Part shown: piece by piece, positions 45,945-56,749 of the stretch | How the letters are laid out: every line of letters starts with the position of its first letter | Numbering within the stretch: position 1 is the first letter of the stretch | DNA from: Oscarella lobularis | Lineage: Eukaryota; Porifera; Homoscleromorpha; Homosclerophorida; Oscarellidae | Direction: 5' to 3' | DNA: 64,000 nt | Assembly: GCF_947507565.1 (NCBI RefSeq) | Contig: NC_089187.1 | Span: 930,001-994,000, forward strand | Made by a program: the position numbers and the translations under genes | Notes under the pieces: model-generated | Seen by the model: the letters and a program-made list of their open reading frames with translations, nothing else | Databases searched by the model: none | Told to the model about the DNA's origin: nothing

Positions 45945-46491
45945 TCAGTGGGACTTCTTAGATGAGGAAGACAGCCCCCCAGCATCTCCCTATCCCTCTC
46001 AATCTCCTCTCGACGCACTCGCTGCAAAAGTGGCCGATTCCACTCGCTCTGCCGCCGCATTCGCCGCCGTCTCTCCCCAACCAGAAACCTTTCATCCAAT
46101 CAGCACCGCGACAATCACGTCACCGAGACGACGATCCAAACGAAAGAATTTTTGCCGCAACGCCAGCAGCAGCAGTCGCTATTCGCCAATCAAAACAAAA
46201 CCCACTCAAAATATTCACGAAACGGCGGAAGAAGTCGCCAATTCGACGTCCGACGCGCTCACTCATTTATCGCAATCGAAAGACGCTTTTCATCTGGCTG
46301 CAGCTCGAGCGGAAAATTCCATAGACGACCTCACCGCTTCGGCGTCTTCGTTGAGCCTGAGTCATAATCGATTTCGTAGCATGTCTGCTTCAGATGATTT
46401 TCATTATTCTCATCGACCTCCGTCTGGTATCAGCGTCGCTTCGTCGAGTGAGGATCTCGCTGGGTCGTCGTTTGGCGGTCTTTTTCATTGA
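45945..46491 (+). CDS. Ser-rich protein, 3' exon of an unidentified gene
   Basis: A long open exon begins after a GACCAG acceptor: QWDFLDEEDSPPASPYPSQS, Ser/Ala-rich, basic patch RRRSKRKNFCR, ending SSFGGLFH with TGA at 46489-46491. A small frame just downstream (MDTARSFDTLSVSATGKLE, to 46662) could be a continuation after a frameshift. I do not recognise the family. No 5' exons are visible: the sequence upstream is the truncated SNRNP40. Possibly a gene joined at a deletion. Confidence 0.45.
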
Positions 46492-46742
46492 TCTGCAATG
46501 GATACGGCTCGTTCTTTTGATACGTTGTCGGTTTCGGCGACGGGGAAACTTGAGAAGCCGATTTCCATTGAATTTGTCAAGCACGCCGCGGAGAAGGTGA
46601 AGAAGTCTACTGACGCAATGGCGTCGTGTTTGACGTCGAAAATTCTTCGAGAAGGACTTTGAACATGTTTTTAATTAGATTTATTTGTCTTTGAAATCAA
46701 AAATCATTTATTTTGTTCCGTTATTAGCGTGCGTTGACGGGA

Positions 46743-48155
46743 ATGATTCGAACTCGTTTTGCTCCAAGTCCCACCGGTTTCCTTCATCTTGGAAGCCTCC
46801 GAACGGCGTTATTCAACTACTTGTTCGCTAAACATCACAAGGGGTCCCTAATCCTACGCGTAGAGGACACGGACGCGCAACGCAACGTGCCCGACGCCGA
46901 ACGCGATCTCGAATCGACTCTCCACTGGGCAGGCATCCATCCAGACGAAAGCCCAAGCGTCGGGGCCCCTACGGTCCCTACAGGCAAACGGAACGCTTCG
47001 CAACGTATAACGAACACGTGCGCAAGCTCGTGAGGGAAGATAAAGCGTATAAATGCTTCGCTTCGAAAGACGAAGTGGCTCGCCTTCAAGAAGCAGCGCG
47101 ACGCACGGGCCAAAAAGTGAACTACGACCAATTGTTCACTCGCGCTCAGCGAGACGATTTATCAAGTCGCGGGGCGAGCCACGTGATTCGTCTTCGAGTT
47201 CCGGTCGACGGAACGACCGCCTACGATGACGTCATATACGGGCGCATGGAATTTTCCAATGGGGAAATCGAGGATCAGGTCCTGATGCGATCTGACGGTC
47301 GTCCGACCTATCACCTAGCCAACGTCGTCGACGATCGCGCGATGAATATCAGTCATGTTATTCGTGGTGAAGAGTGGCTCCAGTCGACGGCGAAACACGT
47401 GTTGCTCTATGAAGCGTTTGGCTGGGTTCCGCCTATCTTTGCTCATCTTCCCTTGCTTCTTAATAAGGGAGGTGGGAAGTTGTCCAAACGGAATAAGGAT
47501 GTGTTTGTGGACGATAAGGTGTCATGTCGTCTGCTTTGGTGAATTATGTAGCTCTGCTGGGATGGTCTCTCCGGTCGACTGAGCAACGAATATTTACTAT
47601 GAATCAATTGGTTGGCACCTTTTCTTTGGAAGATGTCAATAGACTGTTGACGTTGGGCAGATTGCCTGGTTCAATAAGGAGCACTTGAAGATGGCCTATG
47701 AGAGTCCGTTGGGCAGTGCTTCGGTTATTCGAGATATGCAGGGACTTGTCAGGAAGACGTTTTCTCCTGTCTCCGAACGTATAATCAGTTCAGAGTATCT
47801 TCACCAAGTCCTTGAAGTTTTGATTAATCGAATCAGCTATTTACCTGACGTGCTTCGACTTGGGAGTTGTTTCTGGGTTGAGCCGAAAAGTACGGGGGAA
47901 CAGTTCCGCGTCGTTTCCACGGACTATCGTCTCATACTCAAAAAATCGGCGGAAAAACTCGATGCGTGTGATTTCGTTGCTCACAACGTTATTTCTCTAT
48001 TGAGAAACGTGGCTCGGGACGTGGGCGTTCAGTCTAAGACCGTACTCAGACTAATTCGACTTGCCGTCACGGGACAAGAAGTGGGCGGACAATTGAGTCT
48101 CACATTGGAAGTCCTCGGAAGGGAAACGGTTGTTCGTAGGGCTATGATGAGATGA
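46743..48155 (+). pseudogene. EARS2: mitochondrial-type glutamyl-tRNA synthetase, intronless, frameshifted
   Basis: Starts [20 protein letters not shown] with the class I HIGH-type motif, then [40 protein letters not shown], the KLSKRNKD (KMSKS) loop, and the anticodon-binding C-terminal half to GRETVVRRAMMR, TGA at 48153-48155. Full family length (about 470 residues) is covered. The frame changes near 46965 ([12 protein letters not shown] needs one extra base), near 47515 and near 47650-47670. No introns and no obvious mitochondrial presequence. Either a retrocopy or a gene of this compact genome that has decayed. Confidence 0.8.
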
Positions 48156-48522
48156 TCATTCACTCTGCGACGACTATATCTTTCTATTGGACTTTTGTCG
48201 GACACCGGCGTCTCGATCAGACACGTGCTCGCATTAAAACAGTCGCCGTTTGCATCTAGAAGAATCAGGCTGCATGGCATTATGTGCTTGTATATAAGAG
48301 CAGGCTCTCGTCATTTTTATTCAAAACGCAAGGGGGCTCTTTGGACGTAGCACAATACGGCATTGTACTTGAAAGGGGTACGGAACCGCCAAATCCTATA
48401 CGACACCTTATTGACTGTCGATTTAGTTAGTGCCATTTTTTTTATCAGTTTGAATGAAGTAAAAAAGTAAGGAGCCAGAGCAATCGATCTCGCCATTAGA
48501 TTACAGTATCATTGCATGATCT
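48156..48522. other. intergenic, right inner edge of the 20-kb segment
   Basis: Contains a short AT-rich stretch and no gene. A run ATTAAAAC near 48234 might serve as an EARS2 polyadenylation signal. Ends at the second palindromic element. Confidence 0.35.
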
Positions 48523-48628
48523 GTCGCGTAAAATATGGTCCGGGTAAAATATTGTCCGGCCGGACCATATTTCACGTGAAATATGGTCCGGCCGGACAAT
48601 ATTTTACCCGGACACTTTTTGCCATGAC
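48523..48628. mobile_element. 106-bp palindromic CCGGCCGGAC element, right copy
   Basis: Begins GTCGCGTAAAATATGGTCCG and ends GCCATGAC, as at 28516-28621, with a handful of differences (ATTGTCC for AGTGTCC). Followed by AGGACTCTCGTCACC, the continuation of the lectin gene whose left half ends at 28515. Confidence 0.8.
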
Positions 48629-48718
48629 AGGACTCTCGTCACCGTCGTCGGACGAAATTGAACAAGGCTAAACTCAACGCCATTTTTGATGCAACTGCGA
48701 TTGTCTACAACAGCTCGA
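48629..48718 (+). pseudogene. fibrinogen-related gene a, right half
   Basis: GGACTCTCGTCACCGTCGTC corresponds to WTLVTVV of the intact gene. It then jumps to KAKLNAIFDA, so about 100 bp are deleted, and soon runs into the EGF-like repeat. Decayed. Confidence 0.65.
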
Positions 48719-48729
48719 TGCGCAACGTC

Positions 48730-48930
48730 CACTACGTTTGAAGCGGTCTCCTGTCCAGCCGGGATCGCACTCGCAGTGTCCACTCGTGCAGACGCTGTTT
48801 AGAGAGCAATTCACCCGCAATTCCTTTATTGTGGCTTGCTGCTGCTACGTAAAGTAGTGCTGCAGCATTGAAAAGGTGAACGTAAGACACATTTTACGAA
48901 CAGTATCCGGGGTTTCAAACACCCCGTACA
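48730..48930 (-). repeat. EGF-like exon repeat, copy 2
   Basis: Minus strand NSVCTSGHCECDPGWTGDR keeps EGF Cys spacing. Partner of 9890-10130. No adjoining exons. Confidence 0.65.
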
Positions 48931-49093
48931 ACAGTTTCCTTGGACCAAAGAACTGTGTATCGTCGCCTTGTTAGCTCGGCAGCGCGGTCTCGTTTGATAC
49001 CTTAGGCTTTAACAAAACTTTCGGACGCGTCACAAACCGAAGTCTCTTGGGTACAAGCTGTAGAGCAGAAAACGAGTGTCTAAACATTTTTTA

Positions 49094-51511
49094 CTAAAGC
49101 ACCATGAGCCGTACCGTGCTCAACGAGACAAAGGACAGTCTAAAACTGAAACAGGACAACTGGCGAGTCGTACTCGTCTTATTCACAATTCTTGTGAGAA
49201 GTTTCTCTTTAAGCAAAAGCGACCTCATTACATTGTCATAGATAGCGGGTGGTTCGACAGTTTCAGTGGTGTTTCCTTTTCTGCCTTGGATGGTTAGAGT
49301 AAGTCGTACCCGATCCTTGTGGAATGACGTAGTGACGTTGTGTGTAGACGTTTAATGTCAAGGGAGAGTTTGTCCGAGAAGAAGATACAGGCACGTAAAA
49401 ATCGAACCGTTGTTCGCCCGTACCACTTTCGTGCACCGGTAAAGTAGTCCCTTGGGAAGGACCTAAAGAACTGCAGCAGAGATGAAACGTTTCTGTGCTT
49501 CTTTCCACACGCCCTAACCTTGTACAGCTATAATAATAGGCGTGTTTGTTTCTTGTAGGATACTACGCTGGACTGGTAGCTTCTGTTTATTTTCTTGGAA
49601 TTTTTTTGGATGGTAAGAGCAGAGCATATAACCAGAACAAGTAGAACAGAAATTTGTACACCTTTCTAGCTACTATTGGGGCACCCTAGCTGATAGAAAA
49701 GGACGCCGAATGACTATTCTTCTCAGTGGAATCACGCTGACTATCTTTACCTTTCTCTTTGCATTCACCAACACGACGTTGGGCTTGGCCTGGGCAATCG
49801 TAACGAGACTGCTAAGCGGAGCGAGTAATGGTACGAAAATTAATTTCATTAACGGTCAGCGTAGACGCATCTACTCCCTTAAATGTAAAAGGTATCCATT
49901 GATGACTTAATTAATAGTCTGAAATATTTGACAACATGGGGGGAGTTCCACAGCTAAATTTGTCTTGCCTCTTGTTAGGGGTACTAAGCGCATCTAAAGC
50001 ATGCATAGCCGACGTCTCAGACAACGCTAATCAAGCTAAAAGATTGGCTTACGTGACAACGGCCTGGAGTTTGGGGCTTTTCTTTGGACCAGCCGTTGGC
50101 GGACTCTTGGCTGAACCGGTTCGGCAGTACCCTGGCGTTTTTCCCAAAGGTGAGTAAGAGAGAGCTTTCAATGAAAATTCACTAATTAAAGGATCGTTTT
50201 GGAAAGGATTCCTTGAAGCGTTTCCTTATTTTCTGCCATCGGCTGTGTCCGTTTTCCTCCTCCTAATTGGTGTCGTCGTTATTTATTTATTTCTACCAGA
50301 GACAAGGTACTTGAGACAATGATTGGGTTTTCTGTACCTAAGGCTTATCTTCTTAGAGGCTTTCGCTCGTCTGACAAAAAGAGCATCGCTGAAGAAAATG
50401 TCTCAGACGATGTAGAAGATGTCTCAGACGGCCTAGAAGATGTCTCTGAGTCTGCGCCAATGGTGGCGTTTTCGTCCGAGTCGAATGATGTCGATATTAA
50501 ATTTTCTCAATCGGATGTCCCAGATATATAAAGACGAGCTTGCGAAATCTGTTAAGGTAACAAGGACAATGGACGTAGGCAAACCCTGAAGTGAATTTAT
50601 GTAGAGTGAAGGAAACGAAATTAGCTTTGGCTACCTATTGCCTGTTTGCTTTTTCCGTGGTTGGTTCAGACGAGCTGGCAAGCTTATGGATGTCAACGAA
50701 GAAATATAGAGGTCTGCCTCCAACAGACTGAAAGGGTTTGTGTTTACGTAATTTTTTAGGTGGGCTTGGTTTCCGTGAGAAAGATATTGGACTGTTTCAG
50801 GCAATTTTAGCTTGCGCAACCCTTCCTTTTCAAATTCACCTTACACACAAAGTACGAACCAAGATCTGCTTACTTTTACCAGACTGAAGTTTGTTTTATC
50901 TAAATGGAAACCAAACTAGGCTCTTTGATGGTAAAACCGTTTGTTAGAGGCAACTAATCAATGTTTGCCGTATCTAAAACAGGCGTTCTACGTCACGTGC
51001 GTTGCCTGTGTTTTCTTCATGGCGTATAAGCCCGTGATATCTTCCAAAGAAAGGCAAGTTCGTTGCACTAGTGCGTAAAGATACTCCGCATCTCTAACAT
51101 TTCTCTACGTTAGTTTTATTCCTCTATGGACAGTCCTCTTCATTACTTTCGTCATGATGAGATTATCTATCAACGTTGCCTATGTCATGATATTAATTTT
51201 TATCAACAATTCTGTACACCCAAACGTCACGTAGATGTGATCAACGGCCTGGCCCTTTCACTTGCATCCGTTTCCAGGCAACGTTACAATATTATTGACC
51301 AAATTTTGCTTTTACAACGTCTTCCTTTAGGGCGGTTTCTCCTTCCGTTGGAAGCTCGCTTTTTGCTTGGCCCATCAGCGAGGGAAAGGGTCACATAGGA
51401 TTTCTTCTTGATTATCACTTGGTTTTCTATTTCATTTCCACAGTGTTTCTCATTTCGCTGCTTCTCTCGGTATATCTTCCGAGTAAATTGCAAAGGCAGA
51501 AACGAGAATAA
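49094..51511 (+). pseudogene. MFS transporter, ZIFL-like, copy 2, damaged
   Basis: Exon-for-exon paralog of 25846-28230 at high identity (MSRTVL start, GTLADRKGRRMT, CIADVSDNANQAKRLAY, GPAVGGLLAEPVRQ, LPSKLQRQKRE). A one-base loss in the TTTTTTTGGATG exon end (copy 1 has TTTTTTTGGGATG) shifts frame. The central loop exon stops after QSDVPDI, and a few other exons have lost frame. The central loop carries a tandem VSDDVEDVSDGLEDVS expansion absent from copy 1. Probably inactive. Confidence 0.7.
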
Positions 51512-51950
51512 TGTTCCTATCTCATAGTATCTTATACAGTTCTTATTGCACATTTATCCTACGGAATTTGAGCGTAGCACTGCCAGAAGATTTCTAATTT
51601 TAGTAGGACGGTAAAAATTCCGTTCAATGGGTTCACAGGCTTAGAAATACATAGGCATGGTCTACTCTCTTCTGGACAACTAACTCTGGTCCGTATCAAA
51701 GGCCAGGATAAAGGTACAGTAATTACGACGTTGTCTTGCTTGTGATTTACCTTTTGTCAACGTTTTCACAACGCACGAGCGAGTGTTCAAGTAATTAGAT
51801 CTTGCAAGACGAAAATATCGTTAGTCAGCGGAAGTTGCGCGGTGGACGTTCTGTGAAACGTGCGGTTAAACGTGCGGTGAACGTTTTTTTTGATCAGGCA
51901 GTCTAAGGCAAACGCTCGTAATCTACGTATACTGCTTTTGAATACGGACG

Positions 51951-53177
51951 ATGAAACGTCTTCTATTGATTCTCTTTCTACAAGCGTTCTTCATTGACAT
52001 GAATTCTCATCCGGCAGACTCAAATGGGGAACCAGAACTATCGGTTGACGATCAAGGTAACCTGATTATAAACGCAGGAATGGGATTGATTACTATGAAA
52101 TACGCTGGCGGTACGACGGCAACGATGGATCAAGTTGCAGCAAAACTTGACGAGCTCACGCAATCGAACAATGACCTCCGGGAGAAGCTTTCCCACGCCC
52201 AAAACGCGAGCCAAATCCTCTACAATACGCTGCAGCGTTTCATTGCTTGTCAAGCGACGAGCCAAGGCTACAACACTTCAACAGACGAGTGCCTGCCGCT
52301 CGTACCCCAATGCTCTCGCGAAGGAGAAACGCTCGAATTCCACGGAGGTTTGAATCGCTACATTTGCTCGAGCTTTCTCCTCGACACAATCAATAACATG
52401 AAGACGAGTATAAATATGATGCTAGCAGGGACAACGTCGACTATAGGAGACGTTTCGTCGTCGCCGGGACGAACGTGCCGCGATATCAAGGAAGTGCGAC
52501 CGCGAGCACTGAGTGGGGTCTACTGGATCTCCCAAAGCACGAACGGTTCGAATCCCTACCGAGTCTACTGCGACATGCTAACTGACGGCGGAGGATGGAC
52601 TCTCGTCACCGTTGTTAAGGCAACGAGAGCGAATCCCGAGAAAAAGTATCCGATCAATGGAATGAACGAGGATAAATTGCTCGCCGATCGCACGGACGAG
52701 TGGGCGAGTTTGAGCAAAGCGAAACTCAATTCAATATTCGACGCGAGAAATGATTCCATTATGCGCGTCTACGCGTCGGCGTTTCACGTGGCGGCGGGAA
52801 ACCGACTTCCTCGCACCTACTACATTCGGAAGTTGAAGTACAGGCAACAGTTCGATGCTTTCGTGTCGATTCGCTTCGTTCCCGAGTGGGGCGACAAGAC
52901 GAAAGGCGAGTACAAAATCAATTACGATCGAAAGGGTCGCGTTCATCCGTACAATCCGGATGCGCACGATTTTCCCGATTCCGGAAGAACCATGAAACAC
53001 TGGGAAGATCACGCGGTAACAATCAGTGGGAAAAGGTATCTGACCAGTCGACACGGCATCGTCGGAGATGCGTTTAGCAGCTGCGAATGGCTGTTTCAAT
53101 TTCAAACCGGTGATACTGCAACCGCTATGAACTGCCTCTCCACTCAAGAAGTTTTCGCCAAGATCTGGATCAAATAA
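51951..53177 (+). CDS. secreted fibrinogen-related lectin b, intronless
   Basis: One 408-codon frame. Signal peptide MKRLLLILFLQAFFIDMNS, a beta-rich stretch (VDDQGNLIINAGMGLITMKY), a coiled-coil segment (LTQSNNDLREKLSHAQN), a Cys-rich spacer, then a fibrinogen C-like domain beginning TCRDIKEVRPRALSGVYWIS, with CDMLTDGGGWTLVTV, the standard start of FReD folds. Such proteins bind sugars or acetyl groups in innate immunity. The C-terminal part (CEWLFQFQTGDTATAMNCLS) is shorter than and divergent from classical fibrinogen. Its upstream neighbour is MFS copy 2, repeating the order at 25.8-28.5 kb. Confidence 0.85.
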   Translation: MKRLLLILFLQAFFIDMNSHPADSNGEPELSVDDQGNLIINAGMGLITMKYAGGTTATMDQVAAKLDELTQSNNDLREKLSHAQNASQILYNTLQRFIACQATSQGYNTSTDECLPLVPQCSREGETLEFHGGLNRYICSSFLLDTINNMKTSINMMLAGTTSTIGDVSSSPGRTCRDIKEVRPRALSGVYWISQSTNGSNPYRVYCDMLTDGGGWTLVTVVKATRANPEKKYPINGMNEDKLLADRTDEWASLSKAKLNSIFDARNDSIMRVYASAFHVAAGNRLPRTYYIRKLKYRQQFDAFVSIRFVPEWGDKTKGEYKINYDRKGRVHPYNPDAHDFPDSGRTMKHWEDHAVTISGKRYLTSRHGIVGDAFSSCEWLFQFQTGDTATAMNCLSTQEVFAKIWIK

Positions 53178-53314
53178 CAAAGCATATGTCTGTTGCCTTC
53201 CGTAGCTCATTCGATGTTGCTGTCTTAGAATCTTTCAGTCCTAACGTTTGGTGCTCACACTTGCATTAACTCTCAGGCAGTCAACCAAAACTGTATCTTC
53301 ATAGCTTATATAGC

Positions 53315-53625
53315 GGATGCTTGCTACACTACGGCTTTCCAGAGAAGAAGCAGGCCGAAAAGTATCAATTTACAGGAAAAACCTGCTCCTCCGACGTCTA
53401 CAGACACCGAAACGCCTCCCGAAAGTGCAGGAAAGGCTTGCATTGGCCTCGCAACGACAAGGGAACAGAAATAGAATACGGGACTTACCGAGGGTCCGGA
53501 TCTAAATATGTCAGGCTCTTCCAGGCTCCCTGTTCGCCGAGCAGCCCGATTCTTCGGTTAGAAAGAGTCGAGCAGCTGCTCGCTCACAGTTTCAGACGTC
53601 CCGAGCGTCTCATTTTTTCGCCATC
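53315..53625 (+). repeat. dispersed exon-like repeat (copy 2 of 3), best preserved
   Basis: Open for about 100 codons: FPEKKQAEKYQFTGKTCSSD, RHRNASRKCRKGLHWPRNDK, SKYVRLFQAPCSPSS. It sits just 3' of lectin b, as its sister (61800-62100) sits just 3' of lectin c, so it belongs to the duplicated unit. Function unknown. Confidence 0.5.
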
Positions 53626-53828
53626 AGTCCCGCCTGTCATTTTCTGAATCGAATCGAACGTAGAGTAGTCGCGAAGCAACTGCATTGGGGTACGGATCAG
53701 CGAGAATCTTCTCGATATCGGAAGCGAGGAAGACTTTCGGCAAATTCACGAAGTAAGTACAAGACTAGTACGCGTTTCTGGACAAGCATTAATTTCACTA
53801 CACACACAGATATACGTCGTGTCTGTCG

Positions 53829-54650
53829 TTAGTCGTTAGGTTCATAGACAGTTGTCGTTTTGCTGAATGATTTTCCCTGGAGGGCTAGGTCGCGATGCCA
53901 TTGAGTCCCCTGTGACGAATCATTCTTCCCTGTTTCCTGCACAGAGTACGTGGTACTGACGCGTTTTTTGCGCGCATAAAATAAGACGATGATACATATA
54001 GTGACGAGAGCGACGGCACTTCCTGCCGTTGCTCCTGCTATGACGTTCACGCTCGCTGCGCCTGCTCCCCAAAAGAAAGACTATTAATTGCTTTCATTTG
54101 CGTGCTAGAACGCGAGTTGTCTTACCATTCGTCTGTTCCTCAAGAGCAGGGGGTTTCATGATCGTGTCCAGAACGACCGTCACAGACGACTTGTTCTGGG
54201 CCGGGAGTAGAATTCCGTATCCGAGTAGAAAGCACTTGTAAACTCCCAAATCATCGGTCGAAAAGTTGTTGATGATCAGCTGCATCCCGTGCGTGTGATG
54301 GTACTTAAGTGAGTTCGCTGGTAGCGGCAGCGTGTCTTTGTACCATTGGACTCGTATCTTTTTGTTTCGGATGGGGAGATTTTCTAACGATGTAATATTT
54401 GTTTGGGATGGGCACGAGAATTTNNNNNNNNNNNNNNNNNNNNNNNNNNNNNNNNNNNNNNNNNNNNNNNNNNNNNNNNNNNNNNNNNNNNNNNNNNNNN
54501 NNNNNNNNNNNNNNNNNNNNNNNNNNNNNNNNNNNNNNNNNNNNNNNNNNNNNNNNNNNNNNNNNNNNNNNNNNNNNNNNNNNNNNNNNNNNNNNNNNNN
54601 NNNNNNNNNNNNNNNNNNNNNNNGGAGGAACGCGTCTCACACCGGTAATC
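53829..54650 (-). CDS. two-Ig-domain membrane receptor, copy 1, interrupted by the gap
   Basis: The last exon encodes a transmembrane helix (TAGSAVALVTICIIVLFYA) and a tail with YSVQETG and TTTVYEPND. The preceding exon gives the end of an Ig domain (FSTDDLGVYKCFLLGYG). Upstream exons fall in or next to the 200-base gap at 54424-54623. The paralog at 62328-63467 shows the full plan: signal peptide, two Ig domains, transmembrane segment. The role is probably surface recognition or adhesion. Confidence 0.7.
54424..54623. other. assembly gap (200 N)
   Basis: Run of N, inside the first Ig receptor copy. Confidence 1.
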
Positions 54651-54767
54651 AGTAAGTAGCAGCTGAGTGGAATATCAAAAACACAGCCAAAGTGCAAACA
54701 TCGAAAAATCTAAAATTTCAGAAATGTGATGCTGTTCAACGCTTGATGCGTCACGCCAGTGAACCGT

Positions 54768-56372
54768 TTACTTGGGCATCAGCGGTTCGATTTCCTTGTA
54801 CTTTTTAGCAATGGCAGGTCGTTCTACGCCGTTCAGTGCACACGCCTTCAATAGGTCACCAACAGTAGGCGTAGTTTTTGCTGCCATTGTCCAGCTCCGA
54901 ATCACATCATTCAAATTCACTTCCGAGGATTTGTGGTTAATATCCGTTGTGCTCACTCCCAATGTATCGGCAATTTGCTCCCACCGGTCATTGGCCACTT
55001 TGCTAACAGCCAGCGTCACGTGCTTATCCACTTCCTTCTCGACGGAAGGAAGACCGTCATCTGTTTCTGGCATCGCTACAAAAGCGCCCGTTGCTGTACC
55101 ATTTGTGGCCGACGATTCTAAATAAAGACAAACTCTTGAGTTTGGCAAAGTTAGACGTTTTTTGCGTTCTACTGTACGTACTTCTAATTGAAAAGAGGAA
55201 ATCTCGGCCTTTGAACAAGTGAAATACAACGGCCATCGCGGAGGCGGCGCAATACGGCTGATAGTAATCCATTTTAGACCGAGACGTCCCGAGATCAGAG
55301 ACACCTTTGGCAAAGAGGCGGTGAGCACGTGGCAGATTTTCTTGTGCGCTATACAAAAACGAATAGCCCTCCATCTCGTATCCGGCTAGCTTTCTTTGTG
55401 CCGTTTCTTTGCCAATCTTCTCGAATTCAATGTTTTCATTGACTGTGTCCCCAGAATAAACTTCAGCTGTACCAATGACAGGATTTGAGGGATCCTCCGG
55501 AAATTCATTTATTCCTCCGTCTGACTTCTCCTCAACATACTGTTCTCCTTTGGCAGTACGCTCAAGAGACATTTTAGGTCCAAAAGCGCCATTAGAAGTA
55601 ACAAATCCCTCGCTTTCTAGCAGGATTCCGGTCACAATTTCTTTTAGAGTTGAATTCATTGCTTTTGTCCATTTCCATTCGGATTTCTCCTTCTTCATTT
55701 CGTCGTAGACGACACCGTATGTTGTCGCTTTGCCAGGCGGCGGTATCTAGACCGTAGGTAAGAAATGAAGCGCAAAAAAGACTAAGTCAGTGCCATGCAT
55801 ACCTTAGAGAGAATCAAATCGTGAAGATAGAGAGGTGACGGCGTCGACCTCATGTCGTCCGGGATGAATCTAACCCAATCGCACTCACTGCTGTTTGCCT
55901 CGGGAGCTACAATTCTCTTCAAACTCGGATCTATTTCGGTATAGATGGCGCTGGGAGAGAATGTTCCATCGGCGTATTCTTTTCCGGAAGCTCTCGTTAT
56001 GCGAAACGGCACGAGAACGTCTCCGAGATTGATTCTCTTTTCGTACCCGGCGCACATTCCTACCATAACGATTACCGACGGTTTGAGCGTCGTCTGCGAG
56101 ATGAGCACCACTCCTTGAGCGGACGATTCGCGCCCCATCTCTGTGGCGCACGCTAATGCGATTTTCGCTGGCCCGCGCGCTTTGCTTTCGAAAAAGTCGT
56201 CCCATTCGACGTAATGGATTACTACGGCGAAATCTTTTGTTATCGTATTGAGGCAGTCTCTCTTCTCCATCGCTTTTCCAGCCGCCTTTTGGATCACTTT
56301 TTTTGCGGCCTGTTGCTCAGGCGCAGTCACAGTGAGAACGAGCAAATCGACATTTCCTTCGAAAACGACCAT
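54768..56372 (-). CDS. nucleoside phosphorylase-death domain fusion, copy 1
   Basis: Three exons: 56372-55803, 55746 to about 55190, and about 55118-54768. Exons 1 and 2 encode a PNP/UDP-phosphorylase-type fold: VDLLVLTVTAPEQQ, VIVMVGMCAGYEKRINLGDV, and GYEMEGYSFL (the E-M-E-G substrate-binding segment). Exon 3 is a death domain: DRWEQIADTLGVSTTDI, LNDVIRSWTMAAKTTPTVGD, KACALNGVERPAIAKKYKE, TAA stop at 54768-54770. Phosphorylase-like domains serve as N-terminal sensors or effectors in some immune STAND proteins. Here one is coupled directly to a death domain without an NTPase. Whether it cleaves nucleosides is unknown. Confidence 0.8.
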
Positions 56373-56499
56373 TGTCCTTCTTTTTCCTGCTTATAAGCAC
56401 GTGCACACCGCATACCGAAACCACAATAATCTAATTAGACGGGAACGGCTCTGTGTCCAGGATTATCCAACACAAAACAAAGACTGTGCACGATTCGCG

Positions 56500-56658
56500 A
56501 TGTGGAACAAAACGTCTAGTCCCAGGGCCCTTCTAGAAGCCAAACTCACCAATCTGCTGCTGCTCTACAGCGGAGACTGCCTTTCCATCCGCGTTTGCTC
56601 TCCATCGTGGCGCATGGGCGTCCGCTTCCTTGCCCAACGTCCGTTGCGAGGTTTGAAG
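56500..56658 (+). CDS. first exon of an unidentified gene
   Basis: ATG at 56500 opens MWNKTSSPRALLEAKLTNLL, SGDCLSIRVCSPSWRMG, ending RPLRGLK at a GTACGT donor. It starts 127 bp from the phosphorylase-death gene ATG on the other strand. I found no second exon with confidence, so it may be a truncated gene. Confidence 0.35.
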
Positions 56659-56749
56659 GTACGTTTGAAAGTGTATTGCCGTACTCGATCTGTTCGTACC
56701 AGTCTGCATGATGCAGACTTCACTGCATGATGCATCATTCATGCAGTAT

